Shown: positions 1 to 7,121 of the stretch, one piece after another
Layout of the letters: every line of letters starts with the position of its first letter
How positions within the stretch are numbered: the stretch's first letter is position 1
Source: an uncultured Eubacteriales bacterium
GTDB lineage: Bacteria; Bacillota_A; Clostridia; Christensenellales; Aristaeellaceae
NCBI GenBank assembly: GCA_900553645.1
Contig: USEE01000032.1
Span: 1-9,547, forward strand
Length of the DNA stretch: 9,547 nucleotides
Direction of reading: 5' to 3'
Notes under the pieces: generated by a model
Databases searched by the model: none
Told to the model about the DNA's origin: nothing
What the model saw: only the letters and a program-made list of their open reading frames with translations
Program-made: the position numbers and the translations under genes

Positions 1-81
1 TAAGCCTTCGGGTTTCTTCCTTGAACTGACGCAAAATCCACTTGGGTCTGCGAATGGTTCCGCTTGAGACACACTCTAAAC

Positions 82-219
82 ATGGATAAATGTAGATTTT
101 TGTTGTTTTCGGATATACATGTATTGCCTAAATCATTTTATGACCCGTCGGGGCGCAAACTGGATATAATTCTGGAGGCCGCAAGGCGGATAAAGCCGGT
201 CACAGCGTGGATGCAATAG
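82..219 (+). pseudogene. N-terminal remnant of a calcineurin-like metallophosphoesterase
   Basis: An ATG at 82 opens a 45-codon frame ending at TAG 217-219. The peptide reads FLLFSDIHVLPKSF near its start and LEAARRIKP about 20 residues later. Metallophosphoesterases begin with a hydrophobic strand running into a metal-binding DxH motif (here D11-I-H13), followed by a helix ending in a KPD-like turn before the GD motif. Here the frame stops just after the KP, and neither other forward frame restores a GD or GNH motif. No clear ribosome site precedes the ATG. I infer a truncated or decayed gene remnant. It could instead be a chance short ORF, since the match rests on about 40 residues. The rest of 1-284 shows no gene I can support. 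Confidence 0.4.
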
Positions 220-284
220 CAGACAGTGTGCATTTACGCCTGCTGTAATTTGAAAACAGATGCATATTCAGAGTAATAAATATA

Positions 285-313
285 TTGCAAACGTGTGTAA
301 AAACGTGTACAAT
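285..313 (+). promoter_or_regulatory. Sigma-A-type promoter of the GH2 gene
   Basis: TTGCAA at 285-290 and TACAAT at 308-313 are separated by exactly 17 bases, close to the vegetative consensus TTGACA-17-TATAAT. Transcription would start near 320, giving a leader of about 30 bases before the ATG at 351. The spacer and -10 contain an exact direct repeat, AAACGTGT, at 289-296 and 301-308, which could be a regulator site. Confidence 0.65.
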
Positions 314-350
314 ATCAGCATAACAGAATATGCACATGAGGAGGCAGTAT

Positions 351-3029
351 ATGATACGTACAATGGATTTAAGCGGACAATGGTACATGGTGCTTCCCAC
401 GGGCGAGACGGCGACAATCAGCCTGCCCGGCACACTGGACGAAAACAATATCGGCCACGCGGACGTGCTGGAAGGCGACGAGCGCACCGGCGCGGACGGC
501 GAACTGCGCTCAAGCGGCGAGATACTCACGCGCCTGACGCGCAATCATACGTATGAAGGCCCGGCGTACTTCAGCCGCATGTTTGAAACGGACGCTGAGA
601 CACTTGTGAATCGGCGGCTATTCCTTGACGTGGAGCGCAGTCGTATGCTTACCATGAAATGCAACGGCGTGCCCGTGCCCGCGCATGTCAAGGGCACCGT
701 GTCCACGCCGTATGCGTTTGAGCTGACCGGGCTGGTGAAGCCGGGTGAAAATGACGTGACTCTGTGCTGCGACAACTCATATCCCGGCTGGCCGCACGAC
801 GCGATAGTGTACTCATCGGCGGCGACCGACGAGACGCAGACCAACTGGAACGGCCTGCTGGGCAGACTTCAGCTCAGGCTGGAGCGCGCCGACTTCATAT
901 CCGCACTGCGCGTATACCCGGACGGCGACAAGCTGAACGTGGTTATCGAGCTGGACTGCGCCAAGGGCTTTTCCGGCAGCATAGTCATATCTGGCGACGC
1001 GCTGGAGCAAAGCGCCGAAATAAACGTGAACGTACAGGCGGGCCGACACGAAGTGCGCGCGGACGGTCTAAAACTGCGCGAGGACGTGGTTCACTGGGAC
1101 GAGGGCGTGGGCGCGCTGTACACGCTGACAGCGCGCGGCGAGGGGCTGGACGAATACTCAGTCAGGTTCGGCGTGCGCGCGTTCGGCGACATGGACGGGC
1201 GGCTGGCGATAAACGGGCGGCCGTTCTTCCTGCGCGGCGAGGCCAACTGCTGCGAGTTCCCCGAAACCGGCCACATGCCCATGGCCGTGGCCGAGTGGAA
1301 GCAGGTGCTTTCTACCTATTCGTCATACGGCGTTAACTGTATGCGCTTCCATTCGCACTGTCCACCCGACGCGGCGTTTGCCGCCGCAGACGAGCTGGGC
1401 ATGATGATGCAGCCCGAGCTGTCGCACTGGAACCCGAACACCGCGTTCGAGGACGAAGAATCGTGGAATTATTACCGCCTTGAGCTGGAAATGATACTGC
1501 GCGCCTATGCCAACCACCCGTCGTTTGTGATGCTCACGCTGGGCAACGAGCTTAAATGCGGCGGCAAGGGCTATCGCCGCATGGCTGACCTAATCAACAT
1601 GGCGCGCGAGTTCGACCATACGCGCATGTATGCGGAAGGTTCCAACGCGTTCTACGGCGCGCGCGGCCCGCATCCGGCCAGCGACTTCTATACCTCATCC
1701 AATTACATGGACGAGATGATTCGCTGCACGTCGATGAACATGCGCGGCGTGACCAACAACCGCCGCCCCGACACGCGCGTGAACTTCACCGAGGCGATAG
1801 ACCACCTGCGCGGCGAGTACGCAAAGCCCGTGTTCGGCTTTGAGGTGGGTCAGTACGAGGTATTGCCCGACTTTAGCGAGATTGACGAGTTTAATGGCGT
1901 TACGCGCGCCGACAATTACGACCATATGCGCCGCCACATGATCGAGAGTGGCTTTGAATCCGACTGGGCAAAGCGCGTACAGGCCACGGGTGAAATGTCG
2001 CTGATCGGCTATCGCGCCGAGGTCGAGGCGGTAATGCGCACGCCAGGCATGTCGGGACTGTCGCTGCTGGGCATACAGGATTTCCCCGGACAGGGCACGG
2101 CGCTGGTGGGTATGCTGGATTCCCACCTAAAACCCAAGCAGAAGTTCGGCACGCCTGAGCGCTTCCATGCGTTCTTCACCGACGCGCTGCCGCTGGCGTT
2201 TATGGACAGCTATACCTATACCACCGCGCAGACGCTGCACGTCGGCATAAAGATGGCCAATTACAGCCGTGCGGACATAAGCGGCTGCATGATGCTCGAA
2301 CTGAAAGACGGAAATAAAACAATCGCGCGGCGCGAAAAGAAGCTGCGCATATACCCGGCGGGCGAGTTGACCGAGGCGGGCGCGGTGGAGCTTCCGCTGG
2401 CCGACATAAAGGCCCCGGCGCGGCTCGATCTGGAACTGAGCATAGCCGGCCGCCGCAACAAATACCCGATATGGGTGTACGCGGAGGCACAGCCTGCCGT
2501 ACCCGACGGCATAACCGTAACCGCGTCGGTGGACGAGGCGATAGAAATCCTCGCGCGCGGCGGGCGGGTGCTGCTCACACCGCCGTCGGACGAGGCGCAC
2601 TTCCCACAGTCGATCAAGGCGCAGTTCACGCCCGACTTCTGGTCGGTGGGCACGTTCGGCAGTCAGAGCGGCTTCATGGGCTGCATGATCGAGGAAGGCC
2701 ATCCCGCGCTTAACGGCTTCCCGACCGAGAAGCATTCCAACTGGCAGTGGTGGTACATGTGCCGCGGGCGCGCGATGCTGCTGCCCAAGGGCATGAAGTC
2801 GATAGTGACCGGCCTTGACTGCGCGGTGCGTATGCGCAACATGGGTATGCTGACCGAGCTGAAGGTGGGCAAGGGCAGGCTGATGCTGAGCAGTTTGGGT
2901 CTTAGCGAGAACCAGGCTCAGCCCGAAGTGCGCGCGCTGATGCAGAGCATACTTGGCTACATGGCGACCGACGCATTCAATCCTGAGCAGAGCGTTGACG
3001 CTGACTGGCTGAAAACGATCGTGAAGTAA
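351..3029 (+). CDS. Glycoside hydrolase family 2, beta-galactosidase-like
   Basis: This 892-residue retaining glycosidase probably removes a non-reducing-end sugar from an oligosaccharide; beta-galactoside is the default guess, but specificity cannot be read from sequence. No signal peptide is present, so it should act in the cytoplasm on imported sugars. The layout fits GH2: sugar-binding jelly-roll (about 1-180), Ig-like domain (about 180-285), TIM barrel (about 285-600), then C-terminal domains. The acid/base is E400 in TLGNEL, and the nucleophile is E498 in FGFEVGQYEVLPDF, a pattern typical of a GH2 subgroup common in gut bacteria. MRFHSHCPP at 331-339 is the conserved barrel motif. The C-terminal part, with FW at 763-764 and HSNWQWW at 795-801, resembles the amidotransferase-like tail of the same subgroup. 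I chose ATG 351 because GAGGAGG at 338-344 lies 6 bases upstream; an in-frame ATG at 330 lacks a ribosome site. It is a single-gene unit with its own promoter. Confidence 0.9.
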   Translation: MIRTMDLSGQWYMVLPTGETATISLPGTLDENNIGHADVLEGDERTGADGELRSSGEILTRLTRNHTYEGPAYFSRMFETDAETLVNRRLFLDVERSRMLTMKCNGVPVPAHVKGTVSTPYAFELTGLVKPGENDVTLCCDNSYPGWPHDAIVYSSAATDETQTNWNGLLGRLQLRLERADFISALRVYPDGDKLNVVIELDCAKGFSGSIVISGDALEQSAEINVNVQAGRHEVRADGLKLREDVVHWDEGVGALYTLTARGEGLDEYSVRFGVRAFGDMDGRLAINGRPFFLRGEANCCEFPETGHMPMAVAEWKQVLSTYSSYGVNCMRFHSHCPPDAAFAAADELGMMMQPELSHWNPNTAFEDEESWNYYRLELEMILRAYANHPSFVMLTLGNELKCGGKGYRRMADLINMAREFDHTRMYAEGSNAFYGARGPHPASDFYTSSNYMDEMIRCTSMNMRGVTNNRRPDTRVNFTEAIDHLRGEYAKPVFGFEVGQYEVLPDFSEIDEFNGVTRADNYDHMRRHMIESGFESDWAKRVQATGEMSLIGYRAEVEAVMRTPGMSGLSLLGIQDFPGQGTALVGMLDSHLKPKQKFGTPERFHAFFTDALPLAFMDSYTYTTAQTLHVGIKMANYSRADISGCMMLELKDGNKTIARREKKLRIYPAGELTEAGAVELPLADIKAPARLDLELSIAGRRNKYPIWVYAEAQPAVPDGITVTASVDEAIEILARGGRVLLTPPSDEAHFPQSIKAQFTPDFWSVGTFGSQSGFMGCMIEEGHPALNGFPTEKHSNWQWWYMCRGRAMLLPKGMKSIVTGLDCAVRMRNMGMLTELKVGKGRLMLSSLGLSENQAQPEVRALMQSILGYMATDAFNPEQSVDADWLKTIVK

Positions 3030-3076
3030 TTGCAGATTCAGGCAGGAAGCATACCTTAATATGTCTCAGACAATAA

Positions 3077-3119
3077 ACAACACCAGCCGAACGGTTAATA
3101 GCCGTTTGGCTGGTGTTGT
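3077..3119. terminator. Shared hairpin terminator between convergent genes
   Basis: Arms 3077-3094 and 3102-3119 pair over 18 bp around a 7-base loop. The only irregularity is 3089/3107, a G-U wobble in the plus transcript and an A-C mismatch in the minus transcript. It lies 47 bases after the GH2 stop and 20 bases beyond the amidohydrolase stop at 3140. The T tracts are short on both sides (CGTTTTG on plus; TTATTG on minus), so termination may rely on the long stem. The wobble suggests it works mainly for the GH2 transcript. Confidence 0.75.
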
Positions 3120-3139
3120 ACGTTTTGTCAGGTAATAGT

Positions 3140-3925
3140 TCAGCCCAGCAGCGCCAGCGCGTTCTTGCCCATGATAAGCTCGCGTTCGCGGTCGGTGAGC
3201 GGTACGGCGGCGATGCGCTCCAGCTCATCCTTCGCGTTCCACATCGGATAGTCTGTGCCGAACATGACGCGCTCGGTGGCGTACTGGCGAATGATCTTAG
3301 CCGCGTGTTCCGGCTCCATCGCGTACAGCGAGGACGACGTATCGACGTATACGTTGTCGTACTTTGCAAGGGATTTGTACGCGTCGTCCCACTCGCTCCA
3401 GCCGCCCAGATGCGCGCATATGCAGGTGAGGTTGGGGAAGGCGTCCAGCACGCGCTTCATCTGCTCCGGGTGGGAATAGTTGTATCGCTTGTCGCCCGTG
3501 TGTATCACGATTGGCATTTTGCCCTCGATAGCCGCGAACATGTCCATCGAGCGCTTGTCGTCCAGCGCGAATTTCTGCATGTCGGGATGAATCTTGAAGC
3601 CCTTAAAGCCCATCGCCTGCACGTCGCGGATAAGCCCGTCGAAGTCGTCGTAATCCGGGCGAATCGCCGCCATACCCGTGAACAGATCGGGATGCGCGAC
3701 AAGCTGAGAATGTATAAACGTGTTTATCGAATGCATAGAATGAACATTCATCGCAACCGAATATATGCACATGCGGTTTACGCCGCACGCGGTTTCTTCC
3801 TCGATAAGCTGTTCCACAGTACCGTTGCAATCCATGTGCAGGTCGTAAAACCCGCCGATGCTATCGGCGGCCTTATGCGCGATTTTGTCGGGAAAGACAT
3901 GCACATGCATATCGTATATGAACAT
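3140..3925 (-). CDS. TIM-barrel amidohydrolase family protein (Amidohydro_2 type)
   Basis: This 261-residue protein is a small metal-dependent hydrolase or decarboxylase of the amidohydrolase superfamily. Metal-site motifs appear in the expected order: D5-M-H7-V-H9 on the first strand, H142 in VIHTGDK, H172 in CAHLGG, and D225 in MFGTDYPMW. GFKGFKIHPD at 107-116 is the usual mid-barrel strand. Its length (about 260 residues) matches the compact ACMSD-like branch, whose members include decarboxylases and lactone or amide hydrolases; the substrate is unknown. No signal peptide is present, so it is cytosolic. I chose the ATG at 3923-3925 because GGAAG lies 8 bases upstream and the metal motif then falls 5 residues in, as usual. 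A TTG at 3938-3940, preceded by AAGGA, would add five residues and cannot be excluded. It is convergent with the GH2 gene and divergent from azlC. Confidence 0.85.
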   Translation of the reverse strand: MFIYDMHVHVFPDKIAHKAADSIGGFYDLHMDCNGTVEQLIEEETACGVNRMCIYSVAMNVHSMHSINTFIHSQLVAHPDLFTGMAAIRPDYDDFDGLIRDVQAMGFKGFKIHPDMQKFALDDKRSMDMFAAIEGKMPIVIHTGDKRYNYSHPEQMKRVLDAFPNLTCICAHLGGWSEWDDAYKSLAKYDNVYVDTSSSLYAMEPEHAAKIIRQYATERVMFGTDYPMWNAKDELERIAAVPLTDRERELIMGKNALALLG

Positions 3926-4016
3926 ATATATCACTTCCAAATTTTTCGTCCTTGTATAATTCTATCACAAAAAAGCGCCCCGCTGACACCACGCGCAGGT
4001 TAAGCGCCGCGCACAG

Positions 4017-4029
4017 TGCAATAATTGCA
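4017..4029. promoter_or_regulatory. 13-bp palindrome in the divergent intergenic region, possible operator
   Basis: TGCAATAATTGCA has perfect 6-base arms around one central base. It lies about 90 bases upstream of the amidohydrolase start and 113 bases upstream of azlC, in an AT-rich region that must hold promoters for both. A palindrome here could bind a dimeric regulator. In Bacillus subtilis the azl operon is controlled by AzlB, an Lrp-family protein, but no such gene is in this window. No convincing -35/-10 pair was found for either gene. Confidence 0.3.
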
Positions 4030-4141
4030 TAAATATAAAACTGTAAGCCGAAAATTAGCATGTAATCAACGCTTTCGACGCATTAATTGGTATATCATAT
4101 TAATTAAATAGGTATTTGTAAACGGTGCTTTGGAGGCGGAT

Positions 4142-4858
4142 ATGTCGGATAATGTATACAAATTGCGCGATATATGGCGCGCGGCGTTTAAGTCGGCGTT
4201 GCCGGTAATGTGCGGCTATGTGCCGCTGGCGATGGCGTTCGGACTGCTCATGAACTACGCAGGCTACGGCGCGCTGGACTCGGGCGCGATGTCGTTGATT
4301 GTTTACGCCGGGTCGAGCCAGTTTATGGCGGCGCGTATGCTGGCCAGCGGCGCGGGTATGCTGGAAATCGCGCTGGCGGTGTTCTTCCTGAACGCGCGCC
4401 ACATGGCCTATGGCTTGTCGCTGCTGGACGATTACGCGCGCGCGGGCAGGCATAAGTTCATGATGATGTTTGAACTGAGCGACGAAGCATATGCGCTGCT
4501 ATCCGCGCACGGCGCGCCCAAGGGCATGGATGTGGCGGAGTACAATTTCCGCGTGCAGCTTCTGTGTCAGGCAAGCTGGATATTCGGAAGCGTATTAGGC
4601 GGCGCGCTGGGCATGGTTCTGCCTATCAATACAAAGGGACTGGACTTTTCGCTGACGGCGCTGTTTATTACAATACTGGTGGATCAGCTGCGCTCCAAGG
4701 AGAACCGCCTGCCGGCGCTTATCGGCGCGGGCTGCGCGCTGATAATGCGGTTCGTGATGCCCGATAACATGATGCTGGGCGGCATGGTGCTGCTGCTTGT
4801 GATTCTGATGCTTTCGCGCTGCGGCGTGGAGGCGCATACGGGAGGTAAATGCGCATGA
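4142..4858 (+). CDS. azlC: AzlC family branched-chain amino acid exporter, large subunit
   Basis: This 238-residue polytopic membrane protein is the large subunit of a two-part exporter. AzlC with AzlD moves branched-chain amino acids, and their toxic analogues, out of the cell. Family marks are KSALPVMCGYVPLAMAFG at 17-34, VYAGSSQF at 54-61, the conserved NARHMAYG at 84-91, and LDFSLTALFI at 167-176. Several long hydrophobic segments follow, ending in a run of Leu, Ile and Met at about 210-225. Length is normal for the family. I chose ATG 4142 because GGAGG at 4132-4136 sits 5 bases upstream; a TTG at 4130 overlaps that ribosome site and is rejected. The 3' end overlaps azlD in an ATGA arrangement, so the two are probably translated together. 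Confidence 0.92.
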   Translation: MSDNVYKLRDIWRAAFKSALPVMCGYVPLAMAFGLLMNYAGYGALDSGAMSLIVYAGSSQFMAARMLASGAGMLEIALAVFFLNARHMAYGLSLLDDYARAGRHKFMMMFELSDEAYALLSAHGAPKGMDVAEYNFRVQLLCQASWIFGSVLGGALGMVLPINTKGLDFSLTALFITILVDQLRSKENRLPALIGAGCALIMRFVMPDNMMLGGMVLLLVILMLSRCGVEAHTGGKCA

Positions 4859-5202
4859 GCGAGGCTGTGCGGACGTTATCGGGCGCGGAATACGCGCTTT
4901 TGCTGCTTGTGATGGGCGCGATCACGTTTGCCACGCGCGCGGTGCCGTTTGTGCTGTTCGGGCACAGGCGCGCGCCCGACATGGTGCTGTATCTGGGCAA
5001 AGTGATGCCGCCCGCGGTCATGGCGATGCTGGTCATATACTGCCTGAAGGACATTAACTTTACCCAGTACAGCTTCGGCGCGCCCGAGCTTATCGCGTGC
5101 GCGATAGTCGTGGGGCTGCACCTGTGGAAGCGAAACGCGCTGCTGAGCATATTTGCGGGCACAGCGGCGTACATGGTCATGGTGCAATGCCTGTTCGTAT
5201 GA
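4855..5202 (+). CDS. azlD: AzlD family branched-chain amino acid exporter, small subunit
   Basis: This 115-residue membrane protein is the small partner of AzlC. It shows the family pattern clearly: TRAVPFVLFG at 27-36, YLGKVMPPAVMAMLVIYCLKD at 46-66, and LWKRNALLSIFAGTAAYM at 90-107, across about four hydrophobic segments. The preferred ATG at 4855 overlaps the azlC stop (ATGA) and lies 9 bases after GGAGG at 4841-4845. An in-frame ATG at 4849 would add two residues but leaves only 3 bases after the ribosome site. An intrinsic terminator follows 16 bases after the stop, closing the azlCD unit. Confidence 0.92.
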   Translation: MSEAVRTLSGAEYALLLLVMGAITFATRAVPFVLFGHRRAPDMVLYLGKVMPPAVMAMLVIYCLKDINFTQYSFGAPELIACAIVVGLHLWKRNALLSIFAGTAAYMVMVQCLFV

Positions 5203-5208
5203 TATAAT
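5200..5208 (+). promoter_or_regulatory. Possible extended -10 element overlapping the azlD stop
   Basis: TGATATAAT matches the extended -10 form TGN-TATAAT exactly, and its first three bases are the azlD stop codon. No good -35 lies 16-18 bases upstream (TGGTGC at 5180-5185). Transcription starting near 5215 would run straight into the hairpin at 5218-5244, so this is either an attenuated promoter for the sigma-factor unit or a chance match. Confidence 0.3.
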
Positions 5209-5217
5209 TGCGGTAAG

Positions 5218-5244
5218 GCGCTCCGTCGCGGCGGGGCGCTTTTT
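5218..5244 (+). terminator. Intrinsic terminator of azlCD
   Basis: GCGCTCCG (5218-5225) pairs with CGGGGCGC (5232-5239) over 8 bp with one T-G wobble and a 6-base loop, followed directly by five T at 5240-5244. Its place just after the azlD stop makes it the likely end of that transcript. Confidence 0.8.
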
Positions 5245-5245
5245 G

Positions 5246-5296
5246 TATGCTCAGGAAGGTTTAGGCGGGTAAGGCATAAGCCCCTGCCTGAGCATA
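5246..5296. repeat. Inverted repeat with perfect 10-bp arms
   Basis: TATGCTCAGG at 5246-5255 is the exact reverse complement of CCTGAGCATA at 5287-5296, enclosing 31 bases. A second pair, TTTAGGC at 5260-5266 and GCCTAAA at 5298-5304, is also perfectly complementary and crosses the first, so the two either compete or form a pseudoknot-like fold. It lies between the azlCD terminator and the sigma-factor gene and may be a leader structure or a small dispersed repeat. No second copy was seen in this window. Confidence 0.6.
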
Positions 5297-5383
5297 TGCC
5301 TAAAAATATTTGAAAAAAAGCGAAAGTACCCAAAACACTTTTGGCCTGTCAAACGCTTATTAAGTGAAAGGGCGGTGAAGGGC

Positions 5384-5848
5384 ATGACGCACGAGGAGCT
5401 GGGCGCGTGTTACGACGAGCTGAGGCGGGCGGCGCGTATGCTGGCGCGCGACGCAAGCGAGGCCGACGAAATATTGCAGGAGGCCGTCATGTCGGCGCTG
5501 CGCAGTCCGACGGTGGATACGCTGACGCATGACGAGCGCATACGCTGGATGAAGCGCGCGATGAAAAGCCGCCTGATCGACATACGCCGCCGCGAACGCA
5601 TGAGCCGGGAGCGCGATATTCGCCCGGGCGAGGAGACGCGCGCGGATGACCTGACGTATGTCGAGGTGATGCAGGCATTGGGCGAGCTAAGCGACGATCA
5701 GCGCCAGATTGTCGCGATGAGCGTATTGGGCGGCATGAACTCCGCACAGATCGCGGCGACGCTCAATATACCCGCGCCCACGGTGCGCACGCGGCTGCGT
5801 GCCGCCATGCAGAACCTCCGGCGAATGAAGCAGCAGGGCAAAATCTGA
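5384..5848 (+). CDS. ECF-like RNA polymerase sigma factor
   Basis: This 154-residue protein has the two-domain form of small sigma-70 family factors. Residues 6-73 look like region 2 (helical, with SEADEILQEAVMSALR at 26-41 matching the core-binding helix, and a basic RRRERMSRER segment). Residues 93-147 look like region 4, with a helix-turn-helix running from SAQIAATLNIPAPTVRTRLR, led by LSDDQRQIVAMSVLGGM. It would direct RNA polymerase to a special promoter set. I chose ATG 5384, which has GGCGG 8 bases upstream; a GTG at 5375, three codons earlier, sits almost on the purine run. No transmembrane anti-sigma gene follows; the next gene, 33 bases on, encodes the 405-residue repeat protein. 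The upstream 80 bases are A-rich, but no promoter could be assigned with confidence. Confidence 0.85.
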   Translation: MTHEELGACYDELRRAARMLARDASEADEILQEAVMSALRSPTVDTLTHDERIRWMKRAMKSRLIDIRRRERMSRERDIRPGEETRADDLTYVEVMQALGELSDDQRQIVAMSVLGGMNSAQIAATLNIPAPTVRTRLRAAMQNLRRMKQQGKI

Positions 5849-5881
5849 CTATACAAAGCAAGAGAGAGAGGATGTTTTTTT

Positions 5882-7099
5882 ATGGATAACCGCAATATAG
5901 TAATACGCGATATAGCGATGGTGGACTTGCGCGGCGCGACCGATGAACAGCTTTCCCAGATAAAGAGCATAAGCAGACTGGCACTACTGGTGCTGAACCA
6001 GAGCCAGGACGTGAGCGGAATAGACATAAGCGGCGTGAGCAGCCTGCTAAAGCGCCCCGACGGCGAGAACTTCAAAATCACCAACGGTTCGGAGACGGTA
6101 AGCGCATCCGACGTAAGCGAGGGCAAGACGTACCTGATGGTAAACGGTGTGCTGACGATAGAGCCGGACGTAACGCCTGAGATGATACTCAGCCGCTATT
6201 CGGGAATGATGATTAACGGCATTGCAAACTGCTCGCGCTCGGTAAACGACGCGCTGTCCGCAATCGGCGCGACGGTTAACGGCAGGATCAACGCCTACCC
6301 GGACGGCGCGATACTGCGCCTCAACCAGAACGTCGTACTGGACGACGATTTCGTGGAAGGCAATGAGCCGGGACTGTACGCCGTGAATAAGCTGATTGCG
6401 CTGGACGCGGACGCGGCGGAGAAGGCGCTTGCAAAGGGCATAGGCATATTTACCAAGTCGGTCGTATGCGCATACGAGGCGCGCGTGCACGTCGCAAAGC
6501 TGCTTAAAGAATGCTCGCCCCGCGTTACCGAAATCCCGGAAGGTTTCGAATATGCGGACAGCGTGCGCAAGATCGACCGCCTGCGCGCGCGCAGACTGCG
6601 CGGCCGCGTGTTCACGCAGAACGATGTGGAGCTTGACTTTAATGTGACTGCTGATGATCTGAAGCACCTGAAGGCGCTGTATACCGCGGCCGGCCTTACC
6701 ATGTCCGAAAAGCAGTTCGATGAGCTTGCCGACATCGACTTTGACTGCGACAAGCTCAAACTGCGCAATCCGGGCGACATGTGCGTGTATGGCGAATATG
6801 CGCTCAATGCGGCGGCGCTGGAATCGCTGGAGGGTAAGCGCAAGCTGCGCGTGGACGGCGATTTGCAGCTCGCGGGCGACGTAAGCGCACAGCTGCTTAC
6901 CGACAAGATTGAGTCGATTGAAATCAGCGGCGACGTAACTGCGAGCAGGGATTTATGGGCGGTGCTGGCCGGACTGGGCACGATAGGCGGCGCTCTGATC
7001 GACGCGGACAAGCAGACCGACAAGCCGGGCGATGAGGAGGGTAAAGCGCACGAGGAGGGTGTGACCTACATCGAGGGCATGACGATGTATAAGATGTAA
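5882..7099 (+). CDS. Hypothetical repeat protein downstream of sigma factor
   Basis: I do not recognise this 405-residue protein. It has no signal peptide and no convincing membrane segment, and looks soluble. Related modules recur: a short strand of the type VNGVLTIEPDVTPE (87-100) followed by a helix and a second strand such as MMINGIANCSRSV (109-121). Similar stretches lie at about 10-44 (DLRGATDEQL), 165-208 (LYAVNKLIALDADAAEKAL), 249-285 (VELDFNVTADDLKHL) and 301-345 (ALNAAALESL, then KLRVDGDLQLAGDV). The alternating strands and G-turns suggest a beta-solenoid or bactofilin-like fold, which is inference only. The tail (about 375-405) is an acidic linker ending YIEGMTMYKM. The start ATG 5882 follows GAGAGG at 5866-5871 by 10 bases, through a run of seven T. 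Its position implies a joint role with the sigma factor: effector, target or cytoplasmic regulator. Confidence 0.85.
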   Translation: MDNRNIVIRDIAMVDLRGATDEQLSQIKSISRLALLVLNQSQDVSGIDISGVSSLLKRPDGENFKITNGSETVSASDVSEGKTYLMVNGVLTIEPDVTPEMILSRYSGMMINGIANCSRSVNDALSAIGATVNGRINAYPDGAILRLNQNVVLDDDFVEGNEPGLYAVNKLIALDADAAEKALAKGIGIFTKSVVCAYEARVHVAKLLKECSPRVTEIPEGFEYADSVRKIDRLRARRLRGRVFTQNDVELDFNVTADDLKHLKALYTAAGLTMSEKQFDELADIDFDCDKLKLRNPGDMCVYGEYALNAAALESLEGKRKLRVDGDLQLAGDVSAQLLTDKIESIEISGDVTASRDLWAVLAGLGTIGGALIDADKQTDKPGDEEGKAHEEGVTYIEGMTMYKM

Positions 7100-7121
7100 T
7101 GCGGCGACTGGAGGACTTTAC

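Noticed and set aside
2..15. Small TTCG-loop hairpin (AAGCC/GGTTT) at the window edge
   Set aside because: Only 5 bp with a wobble; it may be the end of a terminator from the gene to the left, but the needed context is outside the window.
165..170. TATAAT on the plus strand
   Set aside because: No -35 at 16-18 bases upstream, and it lies within the phosphoesterase-like remnant; a better promoter is present at 285-313.
2127..2735. Long minus-strand ORF inside the GH2 gene
   Set aside because: It is antisense to conserved GH2 C-terminal sequence, with no ribosome site or recognisable motif; high GC alone leaves such frames open.
3955..3960. TATAAT on the plus strand between the divergent genes
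   Set aside because: No matching -35, and it lies 180 bases before azlC next to the amidohydrolase start; cannot be supported as a promoter for either gene.
3113..4003. 296-codon plus-strand ORF opposite the amidohydrolase
   Set aside because: It is the antisense shadow of a gene with clear metal-binding motifs; its His- and Arg-rich composition is that of mirrored GC-rich codons, and it has no family motif.
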